A program made the position numbers and the translations under genes. Under the pieces are notes generated by a model. That model saw only the letters and a list, made by a program, of their open reading frames with translations, searched no databases and was not told where the DNA came from. Shown piece after piece: positions 44,576 to 53,296 of a DNA stretch of 64,000 bases (the first letter of the stretch is position 1; each line of letters begins with the position of its first letter). The DNA comes from Bradyrhizobium sp. ISRA464 (lineage in GTDB: Bacteria; Pseudomonadota; Alphaproteobacteria; Rhizobiales; Xanthobacteraceae). The stretch covers positions 4,092,001-4,156,000 of the forward strand of contig NZ_CP094526.1 of NCBI RefSeq assembly GCF_029910095.1. The letters run 5' to 3'.

Positions 44576-45304
44576 ATGGACCAGACCAGCCAGCCGGGTG
44601 CGTTGCCGGAGCGGATGCGGACCGCCGCATTTTCCGTTCATATTTTCACGGCGCTGGGAGCGGGCATCGCGTTGCTGGCGATGTTGGAGGCGGTACGCGA
44701 GCACTGGGCCAGCATGTTCGGCTGGCTCGGGGTGGCGCTGATCATCGACGGCCTCGACGGTCCGCTGGCGCGCAAGTTTGACGTGGTGCGCTTGCAGCCT
44801 AACTGGTCGGGCGAGGTGCTCGACCTGGTGGTCGATTTCGTCACCTATGTGTTCGTGCCGGCCTATGCGATCACCGCGAGCGGCATGCTGCTGCCGCTGG
44901 CCGCCCCGATTCTCGGCATCGGGATCGTGGTCTCGAGCGCGCTCTATTTTGCCGATCGCCGCATGAAGGCCGAGGACAACCATTTCCGCGGCTTCCCGGC
45001 GCTGTGGAATGCGGCGGCGTTCTATCTGTTCCTGCTGCATCTGCCGCCGGTGCTGTCGACGCTTGTGGTGGCGATCCTGATCGCGCTGACCTTCGCGCCG
45101 TTTCATGTGCTGCATCCGTTGCGCGTGGTGCGGCTGCGCTGGCTCACCCTCGGGCTGCTCGCCGCCTGGGCGCTGCTCGCCCTCTACACCGTGGCGAAAG
45201 ACTTCATGGTCGGGACGTCAGTCACCGTCGCACTCTGCGCCATCGCCGCCTACATCGTCGGCAGCGATACCCTGATCCGCCGCGTGAGGGCATTCAGAGA
45301 ATGA
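44576..45304 (+). CDS. pcs: phosphatidylcholine synthase
   Basis: 242-residue inner-membrane enzyme that condenses choline with CDP-diacylglycerol. The CDP-alcohol phosphotransferase signature is DGPLAR, followed after a 12-residue spacer by GEVLDLVVD (G-x3-D-x3-D); the longer spacer is characteristic of Pcs. About seven or eight hydrophobic helices follow. Phosphatidylcholine is important for symbiosis in rhizobia. Its stop overlaps the start of the terC-like gene (ATGA). Confidence 0.9.
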   Translation: MDQTSQPGALPERMRTAAFSVHIFTALGAGIALLAMLEAVREHWASMFGWLGVALIIDGLDGPLARKFDVVRLQPNWSGEVLDLVVDFVTYVFVPAYAITASGMLLPLAAPILGIGIVVSSALYFADRRMKAEDNHFRGFPALWNAAAFYLFLLHLPPVLSTLVVAILIALTFAPFHVLHPLRVVRLRWLTLGLLAAWALLALYTVAKDFMVGTSVTVALCAIAAYIVGSDTLIRRVRAFRE

Positions 45305-46026
45305 TGGAATTGATCGCGAGCCCGGAGGCCTGGGCTGCGCTGTTGACATTGACCGCCCTGGAGATCGTCCTCGGCATCGACAACGTGATCTTCCTCTCGG
45401 TGCTCGTCTCAAGGATTCCGCAGCCGCAGGCCAAGCGTGCGCGGCAGATCGGCCTGCTGCTGGCGCTGGTGTTCCGCATCATCCTGCTCAGCATCCTGGT
45501 GTGGCTGATCGGCTTGACGCAGCCGGTGATCACCATCAAGAGCGTCGCGCTGTCCTGGCGCGACCTCATCCTGATCGGCGGCGGCCTGTTCCTGATCGCC
45601 AAGGCGACCCACGAGATCCACGGCGAGGTCGAGGCGCGCGACACGGGCGAGCAGACCCAGCCGACTGCCAGCGCATTCTTCTGGGTGATCGTGCAGATCA
45701 TCATCGTCGACCTGGTGTTCTCACTGGATTCGATCATCACCGCGATCGGCATGGCGCAGGATCTCGAGATCATGATCGCTGCAGTCGTGATCGCCTGTGT
45801 CATCATGTACGTCTCGTCGGGACCGGTGGCGCGATTTATCGCAGAGCATCCCACCACCAAGATGCTGGCGCTCGCATTCCTGGTGCTGATCGGCGTCGCG
45901 CTGGTGGCCGACGGATTCAAATTCCACATCCCGCGTGGCTACATCTATTTCGCAATCGCGTTCTCGGCCGCGGTCGAGATGTTCAACGTGCTGGCGCGAC
46001 GCAACCGCAAGAGGGCGGCGGGATAG
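45301..46026 (+). CDS. TerC family integral membrane protein
   Basis: 241 residues with about seven helices, beginning MMELIASPEAWAALLTLTAL. The family motifs are LEIVLGIDNVIFLSVL near residue 20 and IVDLVFSLDSIITAIGMAQ near 140, each with the conserved Asp in the membrane. TerC proteins are linked to tellurite resistance and, in recent work, manganese export. Overlaps pcs by four bases, so the two are coupled. Metal efflux is inferred. Confidence 0.9.
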   Translation: MMELIASPEAWAALLTLTALEIVLGIDNVIFLSVLVSRIPQPQAKRARQIGLLLALVFRIILLSILVWLIGLTQPVITIKSVALSWRDLILIGGGLFLIAKATHEIHGEVEARDTGEQTQPTASAFFWVIVQIIIVDLVFSLDSIITAIGMAQDLEIMIAAVVIACVIMYVSSGPVARFIAEHPTTKMLALAFLVLIGVALVADGFKFHIPRGYIYFAIAFSAAVEMFNVLARRNRKRAAG

Positions 46027-46096
46027 GCCGGCTCGGTTGACAAGACGGCTCTGATGGCATTCGCTCGCGTTACTTGAGATCAAGGGAGCGATCGAC

Positions 46097-47071
46097 ATGA
46101 CCAAGGCTGTGCGGGTGCACAAAGTAGGGGGCCCGGAAGTCCTGACCTATGAGGATGTCGAGGTGCCGGCTCCCGGGGTTGGCGAGGTGCGCATCCGGCA
46201 GCACGCGGTCGGCCTGAACTTCATCGACGTCTATTTCCGCACCGGCCTCTACAAGGCGCCCAGCCTGCCGTTCATCGCCGGCAACGAGGCGTCCGGCGAG
46301 GTCCTGGCCGTCGGTTCCGGAGTGACCAACTTCCATCCCGGCGATCGCGTCGCCTATTACCACAACCTCGGCGGCTACACGTCCGAGCGCGTCATCCTGG
46401 CCGACAAGCTGGTCAAGCTGCCCGACCACATCACCTATGAGCAGGGCGCCGTGCTGATGCTCAAGGGCCTGACGGTCTGGTACCTCCTGCACAAGACCTT
46501 CAAGGTCGAGCCCGGTCATCGCGTGCTGATCCACGCCGCGGCCGGCGGCATCGGGCTGCTTGCCTGCCAATGGGCGCGGGCGCTCGGCGCACATGTCATC
46601 GGCACCGTCGGCTCGAAGGCGAAGGCCGATCTTGCCCTCGCCAATGGCTGCGACCACGTCATTCTCTACAACGAGGAAAACTTCGTCGAGCGCGTCAAGC
46701 AGATCAGCCGCGGCGAGCTGTGCGACGTCGTCTATGACGGCGTCGGCAAGACCACGTTCCCGGGATCGCTGTCATGCCTGCGGCCGCGCGGTCTGTTCGT
46801 CTCGTTCGGCAACGCCTCCGGTCCGGTGCCGCCATTTCCGCTCGCCGAGCTCAACATCCACGGCTCGCTGTTTGCAACGCGGCCGAAGCTCAACGACTAT
46901 GTCGGCACCCGCAAGGAGCTGCTGGAGGGCGCCGACACGCTGTTCGCGGCCGTGATCAACGGCAAGCTGCACGTGCCGATCAATCATGCCTATGCGCTGA
47001 AGGACGTGGCGAAGGCGCATATCGACCTGGAGAGCCGGGCGACCACGGGAGCGGCGATCTTAAGGCCGTAG
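46097..47071 (+). CDS. NADPH:quinone reductase, QOR-type
   Basis: 324-residue zinc-free member of the medium-chain dehydrogenase family. It begins MTKAVRVHKVGGPEVLTYED, has LNFIDVYFRTGLY, and the nucleotide-binding AAAGGIGLLACQWARALGA near 148-166. The closing LESRATTGAAILRP is typical of Qor. It lacks the Cys cluster of zinc enzymes. The ATG follows GGGAG. Alone on the plus strand between terC and argD. Confidence 0.9.
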   Translation: MTKAVRVHKVGGPEVLTYEDVEVPAPGVGEVRIRQHAVGLNFIDVYFRTGLYKAPSLPFIAGNEASGEVLAVGSGVTNFHPGDRVAYYHNLGGYTSERVILADKLVKLPDHITYEQGAVLMLKGLTVWYLLHKTFKVEPGHRVLIHAAAGGIGLLACQWARALGAHVIGTVGSKAKADLALANGCDHVILYNEENFVERVKQISRGELCDVVYDGVGKTTFPGSLSCLRPRGLFVSFGNASGPVPPFPLAELNIHGSLFATRPKLNDYVGTRKELLEGADTLFAAVINGKLHVPINHAYALKDVAKAHIDLESRATTGAAILRP

Positions 47072-47078
47072 TGTCCGC

Positions 47079-47193
47079 CGTCATTGCGAGGAGCTCGCGA
47101 CAAAATTGCAAAGCAATTTTGCGCTGAAGCGACGAAGCAATCCATTCTATCCCGAGTGGAAAGGCGGATTGCTTCGCTTCGCTCGCAATGACG
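47079..47193. repeat. REP-like palindromic element, GTCATTGCGAG family
   Basis: Starts CGTCATTGCGAGGAGCTCGC and ends TTCGCTCGCAATGACG, with GAAGCAATCCATTC inside and GGATTGCTTCGCTTC near the end. A nested hairpin AAAATTGC-AAA-GCAATTTT is also present. Lies between convergent genes. Confidence 0.8.
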
Positions 47194-47206
47194 TTCGGCG
47201 TGGCTG

Positions 47207-48403
47207 CTACGCCACCCGCCTTGCAGCACCCACCTTCGTCAGCACCACATCGAGACAATCGATCATCGCCGAGATTTCCTCGCGCGTGACGTTGAGTGCC
47301 GGCATGAAGCGCAGCGTATCCGGCTGCGGCGAGTTGATCAGCACGCCGGCCGCGAAGGCCTGTGCGACGACCGCGGCACCGATCGGCATCTTGAGGTCGA
47401 GTGCGAGCAGAAGGCCTCGGCCTCTGATGTCACCGAGTCCATGCCGCGACGACAGCCGCTGCAATTCGCTCTCGAGGAACAGGCCGGTATCGGTCACCGA
47501 TTTGAGGAAATCGGGCCGGCCGACTTGCTCCAGCACCGCGAGGCCCGCGGCGCACATCAACGGATTGCCGTTGAACGTGCCGCCCTGGTCGCCGTGATCG
47601 AAGCAGGAGGCATGCTCGGTTGCGAGCAGCGCCGCGAGCGGGACGCCGCCGCCGATGCCCTTGCCGAGCGTCATGATGTCGGGCGCGATCCCGGCATGCT
47701 CATAGGCGAACAGCTTTCCGGTCCGGCCCATGCCGGTCTGGATCTCGTCGACGATCAGCAGCAGGCCGCGCTGCTGGGTCAGCGCGCGCAACTCTTGCAG
47801 GAATTGATCAGTCGCGGGCCACACGCCGGCTTCACCCTGGATCGGCTCCAGCATCACGGCGACCGTTGACGGCGAGATCAATCGGCGGACCGATTCGATG
47901 TCGTTCAGCTTTGCCTTCCGGAAGCCCGGGACCTTGGGCTCGAACAGCGGCTCGAACGCCTTCTTGCCCGAGGCGGACATGGTCGCGAGCGTCCGGCCGT
48001 GGAAGCCGCCCTCGAAGGTGATGATCTCGTGGGCGCCATTCTTGTACTTGGCGCCGTATTTGCGCGCGAGCTTGATCGCGCCTTCATTGGCTTCTGCGCC
48101 TGAATTGGCGAAGAACACCTGGTCGAAGCAGCTCTGCTCCACGAGCGCCTTTGCCAACTCAAGGCTGGGGCCATTGTAGAAAGCAGGACTCGGTGTCAGT
48201 AGCCGCTTGGCCTGCGCGGCCAGTGCCTCGGCAACAGCGGTCGGCGCATGGCCGAGCGGATTGACGGCCCAGCCCTGCACGAAATCGAGATAGCGATTGC
48301 GGTTGTCGTCCCAGAGGTAGCAGCCCGCGCCGCGCACGAACACGACCTCGGGGCGCGCGGTGATGTCCATCAGCGCGTCGAACGGATGGGTGGCGTTGGT
48401 CAT
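47207..48403 (-). CDS. argD: acetylornithine/acyl-ornithine-type aminotransferase (class III, PLP)
   Basis: 398-residue PLP enzyme. [20 protein letters not shown] and [12 protein letters not shown] lie in the cofactor pocket; [15 protein letters not shown] holds the Asp; [16 protein letters not shown] has the Schiff-base Lys. It best matches acetylornithine transaminase, which transfers an amino group between glutamate and N-acetylglutamate semialdehyde in arginine synthesis. Other class III aminotransferases are possible, since no arg neighbour is present. Confidence 0.87.
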   Translation of the reverse strand: MTNATHPFDALMDITARPEVVFVRGAGCYLWDDNRNRYLDFVQGWAVNPLGHAPTAVAEALAAQAKRLLTPSPAFYNGPSLELAKALVEQSCFDQVFFANSGAEANEGAIKLARKYGAKYKNGAHEIITFEGGFHGRTLATMSASGKKAFEPLFEPKVPGFRKAKLNDIESVRRLISPSTVAVMLEPIQGEAGVWPATDQFLQELRALTQQRGLLLIVDEIQTGMGRTGKLFAYEHAGIAPDIMTLGKGIGGGVPLAALLATEHASCFDHGDQGGTFNGNPLMCAAGLAVLEQVGRPDFLKSVTDTGLFLESELQRLSSRHGLGDIRGRGLLLALDLKMPIGAAVVAQAFAAGVLINSPQPDTLRFMPALNVTREEISAMIDCLDVVLTKVGAARRVA

Positions 48404-48445
48404 GTCGATCTCCTCTGGCAGTTCTGGGGGGATTAAGGGCGGGCC

Positions 48446-48484
48446 GAAAAGCGAGAAGGCCGCGCTTTGGGGCGCGGCCTTCTC
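48446..48484 (-). terminator. rho-independent terminator between the microprotein gene and argD
   Basis: Perfect 13-bp stem GAGAAGGCCGCGC (48453-48465) with GCGCGGCCTTCTC (48472-48484). Only on the minus strand is it followed by a T-rich tract (GCTTTTC). It therefore ends the rimO-side transcript before argD. Confidence 0.82.
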
Positions 48485-48511
48485 GAAAACCTTGGCTGAT
48501 CGTCTAGCTAA

Positions 48512-48601
48512 TCAGCGCTGGCGTCGGACACGGCGCGACCCATCATCGTCGTTGGTACGACGACGGCAGATGGCGCGGCGGTTGGTCCGGTTCAGCTTCA
48601 T
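48512..48601 (-). CDS. 29-residue Arg-rich microprotein
   Basis: Encodes MKLNRTNRRAIC, then RRRTNDDDGSRR and VRRQR. Eleven of 29 residues are Arg, with an acidic DDD in the middle. It begins 41 bases after the rimO stop on the same strand and ends 28 bases before the strong terminator at 48484. A clear ribosome site is not seen (GGCGC upstream). It could instead be a structured 3' untranslated region. Confidence 0.4.
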   Translation of the reverse strand: MKLNRTNRRAICRRRTNDDDGSRRVRRQR

Positions 48602-48642
48602 GGCGCAGGCCCATACAGCCGAACGCCGGCAGATGTCAAGCG

Positions 48643-49962
48643 TCAGAATCCGGCGACGCTGCCGTGCAGATCGTATTCGTCGGAGCGTTCGATCTTTGCG
48701 GTGACGATTTCGCCGACCTTGAGCGGGCGGCGGCTGGAGAGATAGACGGCGCCGTCGATCTCCGGCGCGTCGGCCTTTGACCGGCCCTTAGCGACGGTCG
48801 GGCCGATCTCGTCGACGATCACCTGCTGGCGGGTGCCGACCTTGCGTTTCAGGCGCCTTGCCGAAATCTTCTGCTGGCGCGCCATCAGCGCGTTCCAGCG
48901 CTCCTGCTTGACCTCGTCGGGCACGGCATTGGCAATCGCGTTCGAGGCGGCGCCGGCGACCGGTTCGTATTTGAAGCAACCAAGACGATCGATCTGGGCT
49001 TCCTCGAGCCAGTCGAGCAGATAGGCGAAATCGGAATCGGTCTCACCGGGGAAGCCAACGATGAAGGTCGAACGCAGCGTCAGGTCCGGGCACTGCTCGC
49101 GCCATTTCTGAATCCGCGCCAGCGTCTTCTCCTGCGCGGCCGGCCGCTTCATTGCACGCAGCACATCCGGACTCGCATGCTGGAAGGGGATGTCGAGATA
49201 GGGCAGCACCTTGCCCTCGGTCATCAGGTCGATGACCTCGTCGACATGCGGATAGGGATAGACATATTGCAACCGCACCCAGGCGCTGAGTTCGCCGAGT
49301 TCTTTCGCGAGATCGAAGAACTTGGCGCGGACGCTGCGGTCCTGCCACGGGCTCTCGGCATACTTCAGGTCGACACCATAGGCCGAGGTGTCCTGCGAGA
49401 TGACCAGCAGCTCCTTGACGCCGGCCTTCACCAGCCGCTCGGCCTCGCGCAGCACGTCATCCGCCCGGCGGGAGACCAGGTCGCCGCGCAGCTTCGGGAT
49501 GATGCAGAAGCTGCAGCGGTTGTTGCAGCCTTCGGAGATCTTCAAATAGGCGTAGTGCCGCGGCGTCAGCTTCACGCCCTGCGGCGGCACCAGGTCGAGA
49601 TGCGGATTGTGGACCGGCGGCAGCGCCCGGTGCACGGCCTCCAGCACGCTCTCATATTGCTGCGGGCCGGTGATCGAGAGCACCCCGGGATAGGCGGTCT
49701 CGATCTGCTCGGGCTCGGCGCCCATGCAGCCGGTGACGATCACCTTGCCGTTCTCAGCCATGGCCTCGCCGATCGCCGAGAGCGATTCCTGCTTGGCGCT
49801 GTCGAGGAATCCGCAGGTATTGACGATCACGATGTCGGCGCCGTCATGCTTGCGCGCGAGCTCATAGCCTTCCGCGCGCAATCTCGTGATGATGCGCTCG
49901 GAATCGACCAAGGCCTTGGGGCAACCTAGGCTGGTAAAAGAAATACGCGGCGCTCTTTCCAT
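48643..49962 (-). CDS. rimO: ribosomal protein uS12 methylthiotransferase RimO
   Basis: 439-residue radical-SAM enzyme that adds a methylthio group to an Asp of ribosomal protein S12. The N-terminal UPF0004 domain has [14 protein letters not shown] and [10 protein letters not shown] with the cluster Cys, and [16 protein letters not shown]. The radical-SAM cluster motif is [15 protein letters not shown]. The C-terminal TRAM domain is near 375-439. I use the ATG at 49962 (MERAPRISF); another at 49983 is also possible. Confidence 0.95.
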   Translation of the reverse strand: MERAPRISFTSLGCPKALVDSERIITRLRAEGYELARKHDGADIVIVNTCGFLDSAKQESLSAIGEAMAENGKVIVTGCMGAEPEQIETAYPGVLSITGPQQYESVLEAVHRALPPVHNPHLDLVPPQGVKLTPRHYAYLKISEGCNNRCSFCIIPKLRGDLVSRRADDVLREAERLVKAGVKELLVISQDTSAYGVDLKYAESPWQDRSVRAKFFDLAKELGELSAWVRLQYVYPYPHVDEVIDLMTEGKVLPYLDIPFQHASPDVLRAMKRPAAQEKTLARIQKWREQCPDLTLRSTFIVGFPGETDSDFAYLLDWLEEAQIDRLGCFKYEPVAGAASNAIANAVPDEVKQERWNALMARQQKISARRLKRKVGTRQQVIVDEIGPTVAKGRSKADAPEIDGAVYLSSRRPLKVGEIVTAKIERSDEYDLHGSVAGF

Positions 49963-50241
49963 GTAATCGCCTGGAACCTGCATCTGAATTGTTCGGATAT
50001 GCGATCCAACTAATTGATCCGATAGAAAAATTCAACCGCTACGGAGGGCGTCTGGACGGATTGAAGCTTCCTGATGGAGCTCGTAGCTGGTTGAGCTAGC
50101 GAAACGATGACGATTCGCTACCGGCCATGCTGGTTGAACGTCTGCTCAACACCCACCAAGCGGCGCAAGAGCGGACATCTGTCAGCTAACACGATGGGCT
50201 ACAAATGGGCCTCACCGGTGGCCCACTCGACGCTGCGTACA

Positions 50242-50631
50242 TCAGGCTTCCGTCAAGAATGATTGGCACTCATCGGCAATCCGGCCGCCACGGGGCATGA
50301 CAGCCCGAGCAATCGACACGAGCTGTCCGAGTTCGACTGAGCTGTCTGACCAATAGGCCTTGTCGATACGTAACAAGGCGCACAGTAGATCACCGGGATA
50401 AAAGTCCGCTTCCAGCAGCGGCTCGTTTGAAACCAACTGGAGTGCTTTCGGAACCAGTGTTCTTAAGCCGATCTGCTGACCAACCAGCAAACGCAAGTCG
50501 CTCGCGGTCAAGTCCTTCAACGGCGTTCGACGCAAACGCAGGCATCTCGCCACCATGCCCGTCGGAGCCGTTTCAGGCTCTCCCCAATCCTGCCCGTCAA
50601 TCTGCTCCAGTGTTCGAAGTTCACTAAGCAT
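50242..50631 (-). CDS. CdiI-like immunity protein (contact-dependent inhibition), orphan
   Basis: 129 residues from MLSELRTLEQIDGQDWGEPE. The pattern QDWGEP near 13-18, then CLRLRRTPLKDLTASDLRLL and VGQQIGLRTLVPKAL, and EADFYPGDLLCALLRIDKAY, is what I remember of the CdiI_3-type immunity family. Such proteins protect a cell from the toxin tip of a neighbour's CdiA. No cdiA, cdiB or Rhs/T6SS toxin gene is next to it, so it seems an orphan immunity gene. An earlier ATG at 50643 is possible. Base composition is somewhat lower in GC than rimO. Confidence 0.75.
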   Translation of the reverse strand: MLSELRTLEQIDGQDWGEPETAPTGMVARCLRLRRTPLKDLTASDLRLLVGQQIGLRTLVPKALQLVSNEPLLEADFYPGDLLCALLRIDKAYWSDSSVELGQLVSIARAVMPRGGRIADECQSFLTEA

Positions 50632-50643
50632 CGTGTTCTCCAC

Positions 50644-50937
50644 GATTCCGAAGATTGTAGACTACTGCGGGGAGTGGGCGGATCGCAAAGCTTACATTCG
50701 TTGTCTCAGGGGCATCCCAAGGAAACAAAGCTCACTTTCGGCGCGGCGGCCTGCTGCATAGGTTGAATCTGCCTGATTGATGGGCAGGAGCTAGTCCCAA
50801 TTGCCGAGAATTACAACCCTTTCCGGGCGCAATCGGCGTGTTATGGATGCGGCTTGCCGGGATTTGCGATGGTGTTTTCGAGCGAAGTGGGTACCGGTTC
50901 ACGTGAAGAAAGCGCGTCCAAACAGGAGGATGAGAGC
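50644..50937. other. upstream region of nasT
   Basis: About 300 bases between the immunity gene and the nasT leader. It has no convincing gene. The promoter for the nasT-nasS unit is likely here but I do not see a clear consensus. Confidence 0.4.
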
Positions 50938-50969
50938 ATGATACGATCCAATCGGATCGCATCATGCTC
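50934..50969 (+). promoter_or_regulatory. strong hairpin in the nasT leader
   Basis: GAGCATGATACGATCC (50934-50949) pairs with GGATCGCATCATGCTC (50954-50969) with one G-U/A-C mismatch and loop AATC. It ends eight bases before the nasT ATG. It could hide the nasT start or be a binding site for a regulator. A dispersed palindrome is the alternative, as GAGCATGAT/ATCATGCTC-type sequences occur elsewhere in Bradyrhizobium. Confidence 0.6.
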
Positions 50970-50988
50970 GGTGGTCGATGAACGTTGA
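50938..50988 (+). CDS. possible 16-residue leader peptide overlapping nasT start
   Basis: MIRSNRIASCSVVDER from the ATG at 50938. A perfect AGGAGG lies at 50924-50929, eight bases upstream. The frame covers the whole hairpin and its stop overlaps the nasT start by eleven bases in another frame, while nasT itself lacks a good site. Ribosomes translating it would open the hairpin and could re-initiate at nasT. Confidence 0.35.
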   Translation: MIRSNRIASCSVVDER

Positions 50989-51568
50989 GACGTCTCCCAA
51001 GATCGTCATAGTCGACGAAAGCCCGATCCGTGCGGCCATCCTGGAGGAGGGGCTGCGGGAGGCGGGCTATTCGGAGGTCGTCCATATCAGCGAGATGCAG
51101 AGCCTGCTGGCGCGGATCTATGCGCTCGACCCTGAGATCATCGTTATCGACCTCGAGAACCCGAGCCGCGACGTGCTGGAACAGATGTTCCAGGTCAGCC
51201 GCGCGGTGCGCCGCCCGATCGCGATGTTCGTCGACCAGAGCGACTCCGCCTCGATCCAGGCGTCGGTGGATGCGGGCGTCTCCGCCTACATCGTGGACGG
51301 CCTGAAGAAGGAGCGCATCAAGCCGATCCTCGATCTCTGCGTCTCCCGCTTCAACGCCTTTGCCAAGCTGCAGGACGAGCTCGACCGCACCAAGCATGCG
51401 CTGGAGGAGCGCAAGGTGATCGACCGTGCCAAGGGCATCCTGATGAAGATGAAGGGGCTGACCGAGGAGGAGGCCTACGTGCTGATGCGCTCGACCGCCA
51501 TGCGCGAGAAAAAGAAGATCGGGGAGATTGCGCAATCGATCCTGACGGCGTCGGAGCTGCTGAAATGA
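50978..51568 (+). CDS. nasT: ANTAR-domain response regulator NasT
   Basis: 196-residue RNA-binding regulator. The receiver-like domain (1-120) starts KIVIVDESPIRAAILEEGL and has IIVIDLENPSRD. The ANTAR domain near 132-190 (ALEERKVIDRAKGILMKMKG, then LTEEEAYVLMRSTAMREKKK) binds paired hairpins in leader RNAs to allow readthrough of terminators. In B. diazoefficiens NasT acts with NasS on nitrate assimilation and denitrification genes. The stop overlaps the nasS start. Confidence 0.9.
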   Translation: MNVETSPKIVIVDESPIRAAILEEGLREAGYSEVVHISEMQSLLARIYALDPEIIVIDLENPSRDVLEQMFQVSRAVRRPIAMFVDQSDSASIQASVDAGVSAYIVDGLKKERIKPILDLCVSRFNAFAKLQDELDRTKHALEERKVIDRAKGILMKMKGLTEEEAYVLMRSTAMREKKKIGEIAQSILTASELLK

Positions 51569-52722
51569 CCACACCATTGCGCATCGGCTTCATTCCGCTG
51601 GTCGACGCCGCCGCGCTGATTGTCGCCGCCGACAAGGGGTTCACGGCTGCCGAAGGGCTGGACGTGACCCTAGTGCGGGAGGTCTCTTGGTCGAATGTCC
51701 GCGACAAGCTCAATATCGGGCTGTTCGATGCCGCGCATCTGCTGGCGCCGGTCGCGATCGCCTCGAGCCTTGGGCTCGGTCACGTCAAGGTCCCGATTGC
51801 AGCCCCGTTCAATCTCGGGCTCAACGGCAATGCGATCACCGTATCGCCGGCGCTGTACGCCGCCTTGATGGAAGAGATCGACGGCGATCGCGTCGATCCG
51901 ATGGTCACGTCCCGCGCGCTCGCCCGCTTGGTGGCGAAGCGGCGGAAGAGTGGGGCCGAGCCGTTGACGTTCGGCATGACCTTTCCGTTCTCGACCCACA
52001 ATTATCAATTGCGGTTCTGGATGGCTGCCGGCGGCGTCGATCCCGACGAGGACGTCCAACTCGTGGTGCTGCCACCACCCTATATGGTGGACAGCCTTGC
52101 CAATGGACACGTCGATGCGTTCTGCGTCGGCGCTCCCTGGAATTCGATCGCGGTTGATCGTGGCATCGGCCACATCCTGCATTTCGCCGCCGACATCCTG
52201 CTCAGCGCGGCGGAGAAGGTGCTGGCAGTGCGCCAGAACTGGTCGGAGAAGCATTCCGACGTGGTGGCGGCGCTGCTGCGTGCGCATCTGCGTGCCGCCG
52301 AATTCATTGAGGACCCGCAGAACCGGTCCGAGGTGGCGAGTATCCTTGCGCAGCCGGAGCGGATCGGCGTTGACGCCAGCGTCATACAGCGGACACTTGA
52401 CGGCCGGCTGAAGGTTTCACCTGACGGCACGATACGCGAAAGCCGCCGCTACCTGCTGGTCGGCCGCGAGGCCGCGGCGCGGCCCGATCCGGCGCAGGCA
52501 GCTTGGCTCTATGCGCAGATGGTCCGCTGGGGGCAGGCGCCCTTCAAGCAGGATGCGCTGAAGGCTGCCATGGCCGTGTTCAGGCCGGATCTTTACGACG
52601 CCGGATCGGGGCGCCAGGCGGGGGCCGCCAATCCCATCGGCGCCTTTGCCGGTCCGCCATTCGATCCCAACGACGTTCCCGGTCATCTGGCCGCCTTCAA
52701 GATCGGGCGCTGGAAGCCTTGA
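51565..52722 (+). CDS. nasS: cytoplasmic nitrate sensor NasS
   Basis: 385-residue NrtA/CmpA-type nitrate-binding protein. It begins MTTPLRIGFIPLVDAAALIV with no signal peptide, so it is cytoplasmic and not part of the importer. Fold landmarks include FGMTFPFSTHNYQLRFWMAA and FCVGAPWNSIAV. In the known system NasS binds NasT when nitrate is absent and releases it when nitrate binds. Overlaps nasT by four bases, giving coupled translation. Confidence 0.87.
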   Translation: MTTPLRIGFIPLVDAAALIVAADKGFTAAEGLDVTLVREVSWSNVRDKLNIGLFDAAHLLAPVAIASSLGLGHVKVPIAAPFNLGLNGNAITVSPALYAALMEEIDGDRVDPMVTSRALARLVAKRRKSGAEPLTFGMTFPFSTHNYQLRFWMAAGGVDPDEDVQLVVLPPPYMVDSLANGHVDAFCVGAPWNSIAVDRGIGHILHFAADILLSAAEKVLAVRQNWSEKHSDVVAALLRAHLRAAEFIEDPQNRSEVASILAQPERIGVDASVIQRTLDGRLKVSPDGTIRESRRYLLVGREAAARPDPAQAAWLYAQMVRWGQAPFKQDALKAAMAVFRPDLYDAGSGRQAGAANPIGAFAGPPFDPNDVPGHLAAFKIGRWKP

Positions 52723-52951
52723 ATCGTCGCCGACCTGAGGAAGATGGGCCGGTTCCAGCAGGACGCGTATGAGACCGGTTCCCGGCGCCTCGAATTCGGG
52801 CGAATAATATTCTCACATGAGCCAATAGCGGAGTAGTTTCTGCTCGCGACCGACTCCATGACGGTGGCGGCATCGCTATTTTCGCGCCCCGCTTGAATCA
52901 ACGCGTGAACGATATTCGATAAGCTTCCAAATGGGGCGTTGGAGATCCACC

Positions 52952-53104
52952 ATGCGCGAACTATCGGCGGAAGCCCGCCTGCATCTCTACGCGCGGAACA
53001 TTTCACGGAAGACGGGGATCAGCATTCACACTGCGGCGCTCTACGGCGCCTTTGCAGTGATCGCGGCGATCGTGTTCGGCACGCTGTCCGTTCGTCCGTT
53101 CTAA
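52952..53104 (+). CDS. 50-residue single-pass membrane protein
   Basis: Starts MRELSAEARLHLYARNISRK, then a hydrophobic helix (about 29-45, YGAFAVIAAIVFGTLSVR). GGAG lies seven bases upstream of the ATG, and a strong terminator follows 20 bases after the stop, so it is a well-delimited single gene. Similar small proteins are widespread in Bradyrhizobium. Function unknown. Confidence 0.65.
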   Translation: MRELSAEARLHLYARNISRKTGISIHTAALYGAFAVIAAIVFGTLSVRPF

Positions 53105-53123
53105 GGTTTCGAGATATTGAAAA

Positions 53124-53162
53124 GCCGCCGCCCGATGCGCTCGGGCGGCGGCGTTTTGTTTT
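53124..53162 (+). terminator. rho-independent terminator after the 50-residue gene
   Basis: GCCGCCGCCCGA (53124-53135) pairs with TCGGGCGGCGGC (53141-53152), followed by GTTTTGTTTTT. Confidence 0.9.
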
Positions 53163-53227
53163 TCGAGCGTGTGACGATGATTAAGGCGTGATGAGACTAG
53201 GTTGAGCTGGAACGGCAACGGAGATTC

Positions 53228-53250
53228 ACCTCTCCCCGTCGGGGAGAGGT
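53228..53250. repeat. small palindrome ACCTCTCCCC-GTC-GGGGAGAGGT
   Basis: Perfect ten-bp arms with a three-base loop, of a kind found between genes in many alphaproteobacteria. It lies 47 bases after the end of the minus-strand gene at 53297 and may also serve as a terminator for it. Confidence 0.55.
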
Positions 53251-53296
53251 AAAGCGAGTCCGTCGCCGAACCGATTCGATCCAAACTCATCTTGCT

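Noticed and set aside
45004..45300. Upstream extension of the terC-like gene
   Set aside because: This part is a wrong-frame reading of pcs; the TerC family begins at the ATG at 45301.
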